A DNA stretch of 64,000 nucleotides from Toxonevra muliebris (lineage: Eukaryota > Arthropoda > Insecta > Diptera > Pallopteridae), in the NCBI GenBank assembly GCA_963691655.1, contig OY829329.1, positions 15,204,708 to 15,268,707 on the forward strand. The letters run 5' to 3'. How positions within the stretch are numbered: the first letter of the stretch is position 1; every line of letters starts with the position of its first letter. Below, one piece after another: positions 35,604 through 47,104 of the stretch. The notes beneath the pieces were generated by a model, which worked only from the letters and a program-made list of their open reading frames with translations, made no database searches and had not been told where the DNA came from. The translations under genes were made by a program, and so were the position numbers.

Positions 35604-36822
35604 TGATTGCAGTTATTGAATAATATATTTGACTCCAGAATAAAAAATGCGGTTGGAAGTCTTTTTTGGAGTCGCCGATTGGTTATTCATTTAGAAAAGT
35701 CTTTTTTAGATTTTTTTTTTTGAGATCATGAAACTGTAAATCTTTAGGCTACAAAATCATGACTGCTTTGAAGTCACTTAGAGTCACTTGAAGTCACTTG
35801 GAATCACTTGAAGTCACTTGGAGTCACTTGAAGTCACTTGGAGTCACTTGGAGTCACTTGAAGTCACTTGGAGTCACTTGAAGTCACTTGGAGTCACTTG
35901 GAGTCACTTGAAGTCACTTGGAGTCACTTGGAGTCACTTGAAGTAACTTGGAGTCACTTGAAGTCACTTGGAGTCACTTGAAGTCACTTGGAGTCACTTG
36001 AAGTCACTTGGAGTCACTTGAAGTCACTTGGAGTCACTTGAAGTCACTTGGAGTCACTTGAAGTCACTTGGAGTCACTTGAAGTCACTTGGAGTCGCTTA
36101 AATACCCTTGAATTCAAATGCATTCATTTGGAGTCAATTGCAATTTAATATCAATTGGAGTCACTTGAAGTCTTTTGGAGTCAATTGGGATTTTGAAGTC
36201 AATTGGAGTCACTTGAAGTCAATTGGGATTTTGAAATCAATTGGAGTCAATTGGGGATTTAAAATCAATTGAAGTCGGTTGAAGTCATCTGCAGTCAATT
36301 GGAGTCAGTTGAAGTCAATTGGGGATTTGAAGTCAATTGTAGTCTCTTGAAGTCAATTGGAATCAAATGGAATGTGAAGTCAATTTTAATATATGTGTTA
36401 TTTAATATTTCCATTCATTCATTTTATCAAAACCAATTATCTAAACAAATTGCGATTTTTATTATTCGCAACAACGCTAATAAATAAATACTCAAGGTTG
36501 ACTTCAAATCCCAAATTGACTCCAAATGTCTTCAACTGACTCCAATTGACTTCAAATTGCAATTGACTCCAAATAACTGCATTTGAGTTCAAGTGAGTTC
36601 AAGGGTATTCAAGTGACTTCAAGTGACTCCAATTGACTTCAAAGCAGTCATGATTTTGGAGTCATAAGATTAGCAGTCTCATGACTTCAAAAAAAGATTG
36701 CATTCCCTTGACTCTAAAAAAGAATTTTCTAAATGAATAACCAATCGGCGACTCCAAAAAGACTTTTAACTGCATTTTTTATTTAGTAGTCAAATACGTA
36801 TGTTGTTCAGTAACTGCAATCA
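35604..36822. mobile_element. Foldback-like transposon built of 10-bp repeats
   Basis: The outer ends pair over ~150 bp. Left TGATTGCAGTTATTGAATAA (from 35604), ATTTGACT, AATAAAAAATGCGGTT, GTCGCCGATTGGTTATTCAT, AAATCATGACTGCTTTGA. The right end to 36822 carries the inverse. Inside the left arm, about 34 near-perfect 10-bp units (AGTCACTTGG/AGTCACTTGA alternating, 35766-36107) pass into degenerate AGTCAATTGG units to about 36380. Then comes ~110 bp of unrelated DNA, and the right arm (36496-36650) has the units inverted. Terminal inverted repeats made of 10-bp sub-repeats are the hallmark of Drosophila FB elements. No target duplication was found and no ORF is present. The 72-codon frame at 36269-36487 is an artefact. 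Confidence 0.8.
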
Positions 36823-38883
36823 TGAATTGTCGGTTATTAACTGTGACGTCAAGGTATTGCAATTAAATTGATTGCATTCTTTTACAGCTCTGAAACCCAG
36901 TGGAGCGAGTGAGGGGAAAAGCATTGCTGGATGTCAGGTTCGTGCGACGTCAAATTCTACTGAGGTCATATTTCTAAGTCAATTACGACTAGAGTGGTTC
37001 TATCGTTATTTTCTTTATTCATAAGAAAAATTGGGCATTGGGGATCTCGGTATTCTTAGACCTTCTTGAAGTCTAATTTTTTCTTCCATCTCACCTGCAA
37101 AGAATTCTTACTTCTTCAGAATCTTCCTTTGCATTTTATAGGACTCACTGCTTGCCCCTTTACTTATGCACTTTACAACCAAAAAACCCCTTCGGCCACT
37201 TTAGTGTTAAGCCATCGCCTGGCATATTTCTTCAAATTACAAAGTTGCTCTTATCCAACTAAACTTCGAAGTCCTACTGCGCTTGCTCGAAGTTCTACAG
37301 ATGAGCATGCGAGCAAATCATATGTTTGTTATAGATGCTGCTTGCTTGCTTGCTGGCTGGCTGCTGTTGCTCGTTTGTTCTTTGTTGCTGCTGCTGATTG
37401 CTACAACAAATCGTCTGGGGAGGTGTGCAAAATCATATTTATTATTTGTACTTTTGACACACTCACTTCATTCAATTCATGTACAAAGATCAAAACTAAG
37501 AAGAAGAAAAAGAAAAAGCAGGAGAAAATGTATACTACATAACTATAAACGGTACCAGTGTTTGGTTGAATGTTGTTGGTTGGTTGGTTGGTTACTTGTG
37601 TGAGACACCATCACTGCAAAGGGCCCCCCCTTGTCTGGCTTCCTTCTCAAAAACAAAACAACACAAAGTGGTAATAACAACAAAAAATCAATATCACCTC
37701 TGAGACCAATAGAGAGATCTTTCGATGAGATAGCCTCTAAGTTCAAATACTACAAAACAGAAAATAGAAAAAAGTTCTATAAAAACTCAAAAAAAAAATA
37801 CAAAAAAATTATAGCAATGCAGGCGCACATTGAGAATGTTGCAAAGGATGAGCAGAAAAGAATGTTCCTTAGCGTTAGTTCTTAGTTCTTTGCAGAGTGC
37901 AGAGCTAAAATCACACACAATACGAGCCACAGCAAGCAAAATGCCATCAATGCAATGCAATGTTGCAACACTTGAGCATTTCTCTGCAGTATATCAATTT
38001 GATTTTTCACATTGCTAGACAGGCAGTCTCTAAGCCTCTAATCGTCATCGTGGTCGTCGTTGCCGTTGTCGTCATCATCATCGTACACTTTGGCATGAAT
38101 TTACTTACTTTTTGAAGTCAGGCATTTGGAAGTTGAAGTAATATCGGCATGGAGCTTAGCGGCGGGGTGCCTGAATGAGCTGGTGTCGGTATTTTCATCT
38201 TCGTATCTTTTCTTCGACGACTTTTCTTATATGTATAAAAAGGGTAGAAAAATAAAAAATAAAAACTAAGTCAGTTTGTCAATTGTTCCTTCATTATGCT
38301 CGTCACACACATTCATACTCAACTCGTATTATGAAGTTCATGACTTTAAATAAAAACAAAACAAAAAAAAAACGAAATACGAAAGATTGTTGATTGTAAT
38401 GTTTTCATTGCTTTGGAGTTTTGTTGTTGTTGTTGGTTTAAAGGTTGAATGAATGGTTGGTTGGCTGGCTAACTAGCTGACTAGTAGGCCGGCTGGATGG
38501 AAATGAATACTCATAATATTTATAAAATGTTATGTAAGAGAGACTTGAAGGTCAACATTTTAATGTATTTGTTTTTGATTTTTTTTTTCTTTTTTTTTTG
38601 TATTTCGATTATTTAAGATTTAAATTTTAGAGTCGTATTGTGTATCGAAATTCAATAATATTGAAATATAGTTAGATATTTGTATATGGTATACCCAGTC
38701 GGAAATATCATTTTGCTGAATACGAAATACAAGAAAACTTCTGTAATTAAATAAAATATTATTTTGTAATTAAAAAACATTGCTGACCAAATGCATGACT
38801 CGGTCATCAATGATGTCATCAATAGAAAAATTATCTTGAAACATTCTCAGTCGGTGAAAAAATCAGTTTCAGTAAAACAGTTA
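36823..38883. other. GC-richer non-coding island and flanks
   Basis: 36885-37010 has an acceptor-like TTTTACAG followed by an open stretch (LKPSGASEGKSIAGCQ) whose donor is poor; not called as an exon. 37140-38100 is GC-richer than its neighbours, with CTTG/CTGG and TTGG runs (37340-37400, 37575-37592) and GTCGTC runs (38045-38090). The 158- and 106-codon frames there are low complexity. A regulatory island is possible. Confidence 0.35.
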
Positions 38884-39059
38884 ATTTCAAATGGGGAATG
38901 GATAACTTTTTACGTCTAATTCGAGAGCGCTGATTCCGATCCTGTACTCAGATTTTCTCTATCACATCTGGGATTCGCGCTATGAGGGTCAAAACGCAAA
39001 ATCCGGAATCAGCGACCCCGAATTATCTTTAACAAGTTATCCATTTGCCTTTTGATTTC
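38884..39059. mobile_element. Palindromic element with core GGGGTCGCTGATTCCGA
   Basis: Left arm 38884-38942 (ATGGATAACTTTTTACGTC, then GCGCTGATTCCGATC) and right arm 39001-39059, its inverse (ATGGATAACTTGTTAAAG, then GGGGTCGCTGATTCCGGAT), around a ~58-bp centre. The GGGGTCGCTGA-TCCGA core links it to the elements at 55516-55865 and 58213-58614. Confidence 0.65.
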
Positions 39060-39873
39060 GTAAAGTGTCAAATTGTTGTATAGTGTAATTAGTCTCAATG
39101 TCACTACCGATTCTGAAAGTTGCGGGATGGGGAGGAAGAGGGTTAAGTTTTTTCAGTTTTAAGTTTTTTTTTAATTCAGGATAAATGTAAAAATCGAAAA
39201 AGTAAATTTTTATTATTCTCAAAACCCCCTTTCCCCTCGGGTATCCGCTTATGAAAAGAACCACATCAGGAAGTAAGTTATGATTTCTCAGAGAGGATAA
39301 ACATTTCATAGTTTCATAGAGCAAATTTAGTATTTTCGTCAGCGTTATTTGTTCTGGAAAGACTCGCTCTAGAGGACGTCACTGGCTCGAGTAGTCCGAA
39401 ACTCATACGAACTTGAATTTCAGAGAAAATTTTCATTGAAGTAGTCTTTTTTAATTCGCTCATGAGGTTGCCACAGATCCAAATAGTCCAAAATTCGTAC
39501 AAACTCGAGTTCATGAAATAATTTTGTTTCCGAGACGTAGTGCTTAGATTGCAGGCAGACCAAGTTCGACCATTGAACGACATTGAGCACGGCTGAAAGA
39601 AAAATATAAAATAAAAATTAATCTACACGGTACTAGCACTTGGTCGGCAATGACAAACTTCCAAGAGCTAAAGTTTCCCAAGAAAAGTAGTTCACTTCCT
39701 TGTTTGGATTCGGCATAATCTGTATGCCTGTAAATGTGACTCATAGAACATTAATGGATACAAAAAGCTCGGTCAAGACCCTTCATAGACTGCTGTATAG
39801 TAAAAGAAGAAGACTGCAAGACATGAATCTATAACTTCCATTAAAAAGAGAAACCGCAACTCGCGACAACGTT
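39060..39873. other. Intronic DNA with a diverged internal duplication
   Basis: Two related ~60-bp segments lie near 39360-39420 and 39450-39510, sharing TCATACGAACTTGAA / TCGTACAAACTCGAG and nearby words. Minus-strand frames of 66-95 codons cross the area but match no family I can recognise. Confidence 0.35.
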
Positions 39874-40215
39874 TTTCAGGAATACGCCTTTAAAGTTTCG
39901 CTTCACGAAAATCAACTGATTCTCAAACTTACCTTCTAATCAGCAAATATTCGATTTCGCCATTTAAAAAAACGTTGATTACAGGAAAACATTTTTAAAG
40001 TTTCGCTGAGCGAAAATGAGCTGAAATTCAAACTTACCTTCTAGTCAGCGAATAACCACTTCCGCCATTTGAAAAAACTTTAATTTTAGGAAGATGTCTT
40101 TAAAGTTTCGCTGACCGAAAATCAGCTGATATCCAAACTAACCTTCCAGTAAGCGAATATTCGGTTACGCCACTTGAAAAAAAAAACCGATGATTTCAGG
40201 AAAATGCGCGAAACC
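39874..40215 (+). repeat. 105-bp tandem repeat, about three copies
   Basis: TTTAAAGTTTCGCTGACCGA recurs in variants with TAAAG at 39891, 39996 and 40101, exactly 105 bp apart. It is followed each time by AAAATCAGCTGAT-, AAACTTACCTTCTAGTCAGC- and CGCCATTTGAAAAAA-like words. A partial fourth copy ends near 40210. Divergence between copies is about 20-25 percent. Confidence 0.85.
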
Positions 40216-40844
40216 GACGTTAAGCGAAACCACAATCTCAGTGCTTCTGAATTATTATTTTTTCTTCATTTTAATTAAGAAAGAAACTGCTACTTTGATG
40301 TGATATTTTGTCAAAAATTCGTCTATTCGCCGTTTAAGGGTCCACAGTTCAAAGTCTGGTAAAAATAATTTCGCTGATGATAGCGAAATTTTGGAAGAAT
40401 AAAAATCTAATTTTTCGCTGGACTCACACTGGGCATACAAATATTCGGTAGTGCTAAGTAGCACGTTTCTATTATAAGATATCATCATCAACGGATACAA
40501 GGAGAGGAGAGGCAGGAGGGTTAGGGATAGAGTGTTTAGGGATATACCTCCCGTTTTCCTTACCAATAAAAACCTTAAATATTTTCATTGTTGCTGAGTA
40601 TCAGTTATCAGAAAAATTTATGTAAAAAAAAAGCAAGAAAGTGGTGAGAGCACTAATGGATCCAAGGGGGGAGGAGGCAACTTTCGGGTTTAAAAACCTC
40701 TCAAAAAAAATTTGAAAAGGGCTCTAAATTAAAACTAATACTCTCTGCATCAGCTGATTGCTGAAAGTAAAGGCCTGACTCAGATCAGATTTGGCAAGTG
40801 TGTTTTTAGAACTAGACAAAATTTCGTCATGTGAACACATTGAT
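40216..40844. other. Unique-looking intronic DNA
   Basis: No gene or array seen. The 103-codon minus frame at 40255-40566 has no recognised motif. Confidence 0.35.
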
Positions 40845-41055
40845 CAATATATTGAACACATTTTTCATATTTTGAACACATTTTTCAATATTTTGAACAC
40901 ATTCTTCAATATTATGAACACATCTATCAATATTTTGAACACATTTACCAATATTATGAACACATTAATCAACATGGTACAAACATTCATCAATATTGTG
41001 AACATATTGATCAATTTTATTGATGCATGCATCAATATTGTTGATATTTTTTCAA
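40845..41055 (+). repeat. 21-bp tandem repeat, short array
   Basis: About ten degenerate 21-bp units with the core GAACACATTCATCAATATT. The same unit forms the larger array at 42870-44545. Units of 21 bp keep one frame open (NTFINIL-like periodic peptide), which explains the 103-codon frame here. Confidence 0.85.
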
Positions 41056-42779
41056 ACGGAATCAGCAGTTTTCGGCTAAAAACTGTCTTGAGTAATATTT
41101 AAATATGAAAGGTCGAAAAAATCTTAAATTCTAGAATCTTCTCTATGGATTTTTTGTATTCACAAAATTTTATAATCTACTGATACTACCTGAAGTTCTC
41201 TTTAGTCTAGACATCTCCATACAGGCAAACAGATCTTAGGAAGTGATGTGTGCACACAACAACTTCACTTGCAATACAAGAACGAGTAATTATTCACGTA
41301 ATTTTAGACTCCCCCTACCTAAAAAAACTAAAAATTGCTGACAGAAAATTTATATATTAATGTTAAAAGAAACCGAATAATAAAATGTATGAGAAGACAC
41401 GGAGAATTATAAACAATAGTTTATATAATATTTTTTTTTTTTTGCTTTATTTTTATGGATTTATATATGCATATAAAATTTAACGCCAATGCAAATCTTA
41501 CTACGTTGTTGTCGCATAACAATTGCTCAGGTTTATAAATAGGCACTATACGATTGCTTAGATAAGCGCATCAAAGTCTCGGAAAACAAATTTGAAACCT
41601 CTTAGTAGAAAAAAAGGTGTATCTAGTTAGTTATCTTCTTTTTCTTCTTCTTCTTCTCTTTCTTATTTAACAATTAGCAGTAACAAATATACTGACATCA
41701 AATGTACTTGCTTGTTTTTAGTTAACTTCGAGATAATACATAGAACATGCATAATATTAGATTCATTCCATACACTCAACGATATAATCTCTGTAATGTT
41801 TTAGAAGCCTGTGATATTTTTTGTTAAATTACAATTTTTTTATACAAAATTTAAGTTTTTAAGTAGTTAATTATTCAATTCTTTAAATTTAAGTCAGTCC
41901 ATATTTTAACGCCAACTGCTTACTTCATTTCAAACTTATAAGGGACTCTAGTTAAAAACTTATATACTTTCCAGTTCCTTTACGATTTTTAACTAATTCT
42001 TAGTAACCTCATTATCCTACTTCTTGATCTATTGATCTCTTTGATTGTTTGTTCGGAACTCGTATCTTTAAACATCTCGGGATGTTCAGTACAAGGTTCT
42101 CTGAATTAGATCTTAAGCATCATCTTAAGCTTACCGGATTTCTGAGTTCAACGCGCAATAAGCCGGTAAATTTTGACTCGAAATCGCCACACCTTATAAA
42201 GATCTTAAACTGCTATACTCATTGGTATATGGTACAGTTACTTACCGTAATTTTAGTCCAGCTCTTTTAGGTACAGTCAGTTAAACAATTATGGCCTTAG
42301 TGAAGAGTTACGTAAGGAATAAAGAATTTCAAGTGAAAATATAGAGAGTTTATCGAGTCACAAATCTAAATAATAATACTGATTTTATCCTCAATACCCA
42401 GTCTTATATCTGCTGGTACATCTAAAATGTATCTTAAAAACTTCCGAGTGTTTCAGTCCCACAGTTCTCTCCTTTGCCTTCCTCAACCAGTACAAGAAAC
42501 TTGTTTTGTCTAATGATTTCCGCTTTTGCCTTGCATTGTTTCGAGAAAGAAAATCATTCATATTCGGAATCACTGTCTTAACTTGATAATTAATGTAATG
42601 GGGTCACGTATAAACAAAATTAGGGATATATCAGTTCCTCAACTCCCCCCCCCTCTCTCCCCTAGCGACGCAGAATCTCTGATTTCTCTAATGATTACTG
42701 CAGATCAAATTCAACTCAAATTTAATATTTTGAATTTTACTTTTCACTACCAGATCCTAGAGTAAAAAGATCCGGGGTC
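41056..42779. other. Unique-looking intronic DNA
   Basis: AT-rich; TTC run at 41636-41660. No coding motif recognised in the 60-79-codon frames around 42049-42765. Confidence 0.35.
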
Positions 42780-44545
42780 GGGGGTTTAACCCCAGTGCAA
42801 TAAAAATTCCATATATTTTGTTGAATCTCTAAAAACCGCCATTAAGAAATTTTTGGGTCCAGAACGCATTTATGAACATTTTAAGCACATTTAGCAATAT
42901 TTTAAACGCATTCATCAATATTATGGACACATTTATCAATATTATAAACACATTCAGCAATATTTTGAATACATCCATCAATATTATGAACACATTTTTT
43001 AAGAATATTAATCACGTTCATTAGTATTTGAAACATATTAATGAATATTTTGAACACATTGATCAATTTTGTTTAACACATTCTTAAATTTGAATATATT
43101 GATCAATATTATTGATTCATACATCAATATTTTGGGATTTAACTCCAATGCAATAAAAATTCCATATATTTTGATGAATCACAAAAACGCCCTTAAGAAA
43201 TTTTTCGATCCAGTATTGAACATATCCATCAATATATTGTGAACACGTTTATGAATATTCTGAACACATTAATCGATATTTTGAACACATTCTTCAATAT
43301 TATGAAATCTTTTTTCAATATTTTGAATATATTGATCAATATTATGGATATATGCATCAATATTTTAATGACAATCACCAATATTTTGAACAAATTCTTA
43401 AATACCAGGAACAAATATATCTGTAATATGAACATATTCTTCAATATTATGAACACATTTTACAATGTAATGTACACATTTTTTAATACTATTAAATACA
43501 TTCATCAATATTTTAAACACATTTATGAATATTGTGAATACATTTATAAATGTTTTGAACACATTTTTCAAAATTGTTAACATATTCTTCAATATTATAA
43601 GCATATCCATCAATATTATAGACATATTTGTCAATAAGATGGAAATATTCACACATTGATTAATATTTTGAGCACATTCTTCAATATTATGAAAACATTC
43701 AGCAACATGATGTACACTTTCATCAATATTTTAAACAAATTCTTCCAGGAAAAAATTCATCTGTAATATGCACATATTCATCAATATTATGAGCGAATTT
43801 CGCAACACATTCTTCAATGTTATGATTAAATTCTTTAATATTAGTAAGCACATTCATCAATATTTGAAACACATTTATGAATATTGTGAATACATTTAAG
43901 AATATTATGAACACATTGATCAATATTTGGAAACATTTCTCAATATTTTAAACATATTCTTCAATATTATGAAAACATTCATCAACATTATGAACACTTC
44001 CGCCAATATTTTGAATATATTGATCAATATTATGGATACATACATCAATATTTTAAACAAATTCTTCGATATTATGAACAAATTCATCTGTAATATACAC
44101 ACATTCATTAATATTATGAACACATTCATCAAAATTATGAACGCATTCATCAATGTTATGAACACATTCTACAATGTTATGAACCAATATTATTAAAGAC
44201 ATTCGTTAATATTTTAAACACATTTATGAATATTTTGAACACATTTATCAATATTTTGAACACATTGATCAATATTTTGAACATATTTTTCAAAATTGTT
44301 AACATATTCTTCAATATTATAAGCATATCTATCAATATTATAGACATATTCGTCAATAAGATGGAAATATTCATCAATATTGTGAACATATTCAGCAATA
44401 TTAATACTACATGCTTCAATATTTTAAGCACATTAATCAATATTCATCAATATTATAATATGCACACATTCATCAATATTATGGAAGCATTCATCAATAT
44501 TATGAACATACTCATCAATATTAGTATACATATTCCTACATTATA
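42780..44545 (+). repeat. Large 21-bp tandem array with duplicated spacer
   Basis: Mostly 21-bp units with the core GAACACATTCATCAATATT (many with ATTATG or ATTTTG joins). A ~90-bp non-repeat spacer (GGTTTAACCCCAGTGCAATA through TTAAGAAATTTTTGGGTCCA, 42780-42870) recurs at about 43134-43213, so a spacer-plus-array block was duplicated. Because 21 is a multiple of three, frames are open on both strands (MNTFINI on plus, INVFKIL on minus). Seven or more such frames are artefacts. Confidence 0.88.
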
Positions 44546-47104
44546 TTTATGAAAGATTTAATGAAGGTATACATTAATAAAAAAATTGTTCTTTGATGAA
44601 CAATATTCTTCATATTGATGAATAAATTTAATATAATTTTTCAAGTTAATAAAGAAATGCATGGGCAATTTTGTTTTGTAATATTTTTACTATTTTTTTA
44701 CAATATTTTTCAATTAGTGTATCTTAGTACCTAAATATATTCTAGATGCATAGTACGAAGTTTCCTTTTTTTATTTTTTGGAATATAATCAACATCAGGC
44801 ATCAACAACAGCAACTTCAGCATCATCATCGTCATCATCATCACCAACATCATTAGAACAATTATCAACACGAATATTGTGTAGAAGGTTGTGATTGTGA
44901 TATCATGTTCTCATTCGTTGTTTTTGTTGGAGCGACTATTAAAGGTTTTTGTTTTTTTTTTTTCATTAGAATATGCAATTTTTTTTTCTCTATAGTTACA
45001 AGTTGTTTCTATTATTGTTGTTGTTGTTGTTGCTATTTCCCCCCATTATATTCATATATAATAGTAGTAGGCTGACAGTAGTTTTACTAGCAGTAGGTAC
45101 CTACTTACTTGCATTACTACTCTCGACTTATTGCTGTGTGATTAATGTCTTTATAAATAAAAAAAAAATAAAAAAAAAGTTTTTCTTTACATTTGATTGT
45201 TTTGGAGCCATTTACTTACTACTTAATACGCGCTAACATTGCAAGCGCAAACAGCAGCAGCAGCAGCAACAAGTTGCAAGGTAAACTTGTTTCGATTGCC
45301 CTTCTCCCATTGTTGTTGTTAGCGGTCGGTCGCAAGACAACGTCAGTTTGTTAAAGTTATTTAAGTTAGGTTTAGTTGTGATTTGTTGTTGTTGCTGTTG
45401 CTGCTGGCTGATGACTGCTGCTCTTTATTTACTTAAATTGTTGTTTGATTGCGTTAACTACGGCACATCTTAACTTAAACTGCTGCTGCAATCTGAGAAC
45501 CCCTTTTTGTTTTCTATGCTCATTCCCCCTTTTATTTTTTTTTTTCTCATTTTAGTTCAACACTTTTTTAACTCATACTTTATCATTATTTTTTTTTTAT
45601 TTTTTTCTTTTATTTTTTCCTGTTGCTTTTTTTTCTACATTGTGATTTCATCTCTTTTTGATTGTTGTGTGACTTTCGCCGCATAATTAAATTCTTATTT
45701 TCATTCAACTGGTTTAATTTTTTTTTTGTTTTTTTTTTTTTTTTTTTGCTAGAGCTTCATTATTCTTTATAGACCGGCATCTTTAGAGATTTTCTTGCTT
45801 TTCTTCTGCTTCTATTTAATGCAGTAGTAAATTTACTACTGATTCTGTTTGTGAGTTTCTAAGATTTTTCCCTTTGCCTATAATTTTTATATTATTATTT
45901 TTTTTCTACCTTGGTAGTAAAGTTTTGTTCCTATAGTTAAGTTGGGAATTCCGCTTTGCTGCATTGGTTAAATGTTGCTATGGCATCTTTACACCTGTTC
46001 GTTGATTAGATTCTCGTGTTCTTTCTTCTATGTAGAGGAAGAAATCTTTATATTGCATTCCATTAGTTGCTGTCGTACTGGTTGGTACCTTGCACTTGGC
46101 TTAGACTATCGTATCGTCTCATCATATTTCGAATTCTTTTTGAATAATGATGTGCTGAGAAGGGCATCTTGATGTGAAATTAGTGCATAAATATTTCTGA
46201 CTTTGCTTTGCGTTTATTTGAAAAATTATACTGTTTTTTTTTTTGTAGCGATTATGTATTAACATATATCTAAATAGAAGTATCATGGTTTCAATTTCAT
46301 GTCTCTAGGTAATAAAAACAAGTGTTTGTAGTTTATAGTTAGTGTTTAGAAATTATGATTTTACTTTTGAAAATAATAGTTGGAAAAATGACATAAATTC
46401 AGTGGACAATGTAAGGAATTTGACTCAAGGAAATGATGTTCTGGGGTGACAAGAAAAATAAAATCGAAAAAGGAGGAGATTTGACTGTAGAGAATTCAAT
46501 GTTCCTACCAAGAACGATCAGTGTTTTTAAATTATAGTGAACGTTTGGTTATGGAAAACTCTTGATTTGAGAAAAGGTTATAGAGAACTCTACTTTAAAC
46601 TGAATCTTTACTCAATTTAAATTCCGGTTTTGCTCAGAACTTTTTTTTATTTGGAAAACCAAAGGTAGAAGTCTCAATAAAACAAAAATTCTAGGTAAAT
46701 TTAATAATTTAGACAGAATAATGGTGCCACGTGCGGGTTCCAGCTTCTTTGTCCCCCCACTAGAATTTTTAAATCAGGAAACTATTTTAATGTTTTTTTT
46801 TAAACACCCCGCGAAATTTTGTTTATGCTAAGTTTGTGATTCTAATATAAAAACCGGGGTAAGGGAACAACTGAAACTTTTCTCACACAAAAATGAATTA
46901 GAGGTTGAACTGAAGATTTTTAGATTCACTATTACTTAGGGATCCCAAGAAATATAGTCTCAAGACATGTGCAAGCTTACAGAAGGATGAAAATGAATTT
47001 ACTAGGAATAAAATTCTGTGTGAGCCCAGAATTATTGTATCTAGAAAAGTTAATGTTTGGGTTATGGAAAGTAAGAAGTTTCAACTTTAAATTTTTCATA
47101 TCAC
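44546..47104. other. Intronic DNA with microsatellite-rich island
   Basis: 44790-45480 carries CATCAT/CAGCAG/TTG runs and a moderately GC-rich island. 45500-45770 is T-rich. A TTGCAAGGTAAAC word at about 45274 could be a splice donor of an alternative leader exon, without support. No protein motif is recognised. Confidence 0.35.

Noticed and set aside
35766..36107. CRISPR array
   Set aside because: Direct repeats without unique spacers in fly DNA; part of a foldback-like element.
36887..36950. Small internal exon (LKPSGASEGKSIAGCQ) after TTTTACAG
   Set aside because: The donor (CAG-GTTCGTG) is weak, the open frame simply reads on to a stop, and there is no homology.
37066..37603. 158- and 106-codon overlapping frames as a possible gene
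   Set aside because: Contain microsatellite-coded runs (LLACWLA, KKKKKKK), two overlapping frames are equally open, and no family is recognised.
43229..44552. Leucine/isoleucine/asparagine-rich periodic proteins resembling repeat proteins
   Set aside because: 21-bp satellite units keep frames open on both strands; no start context or non-repeat part.
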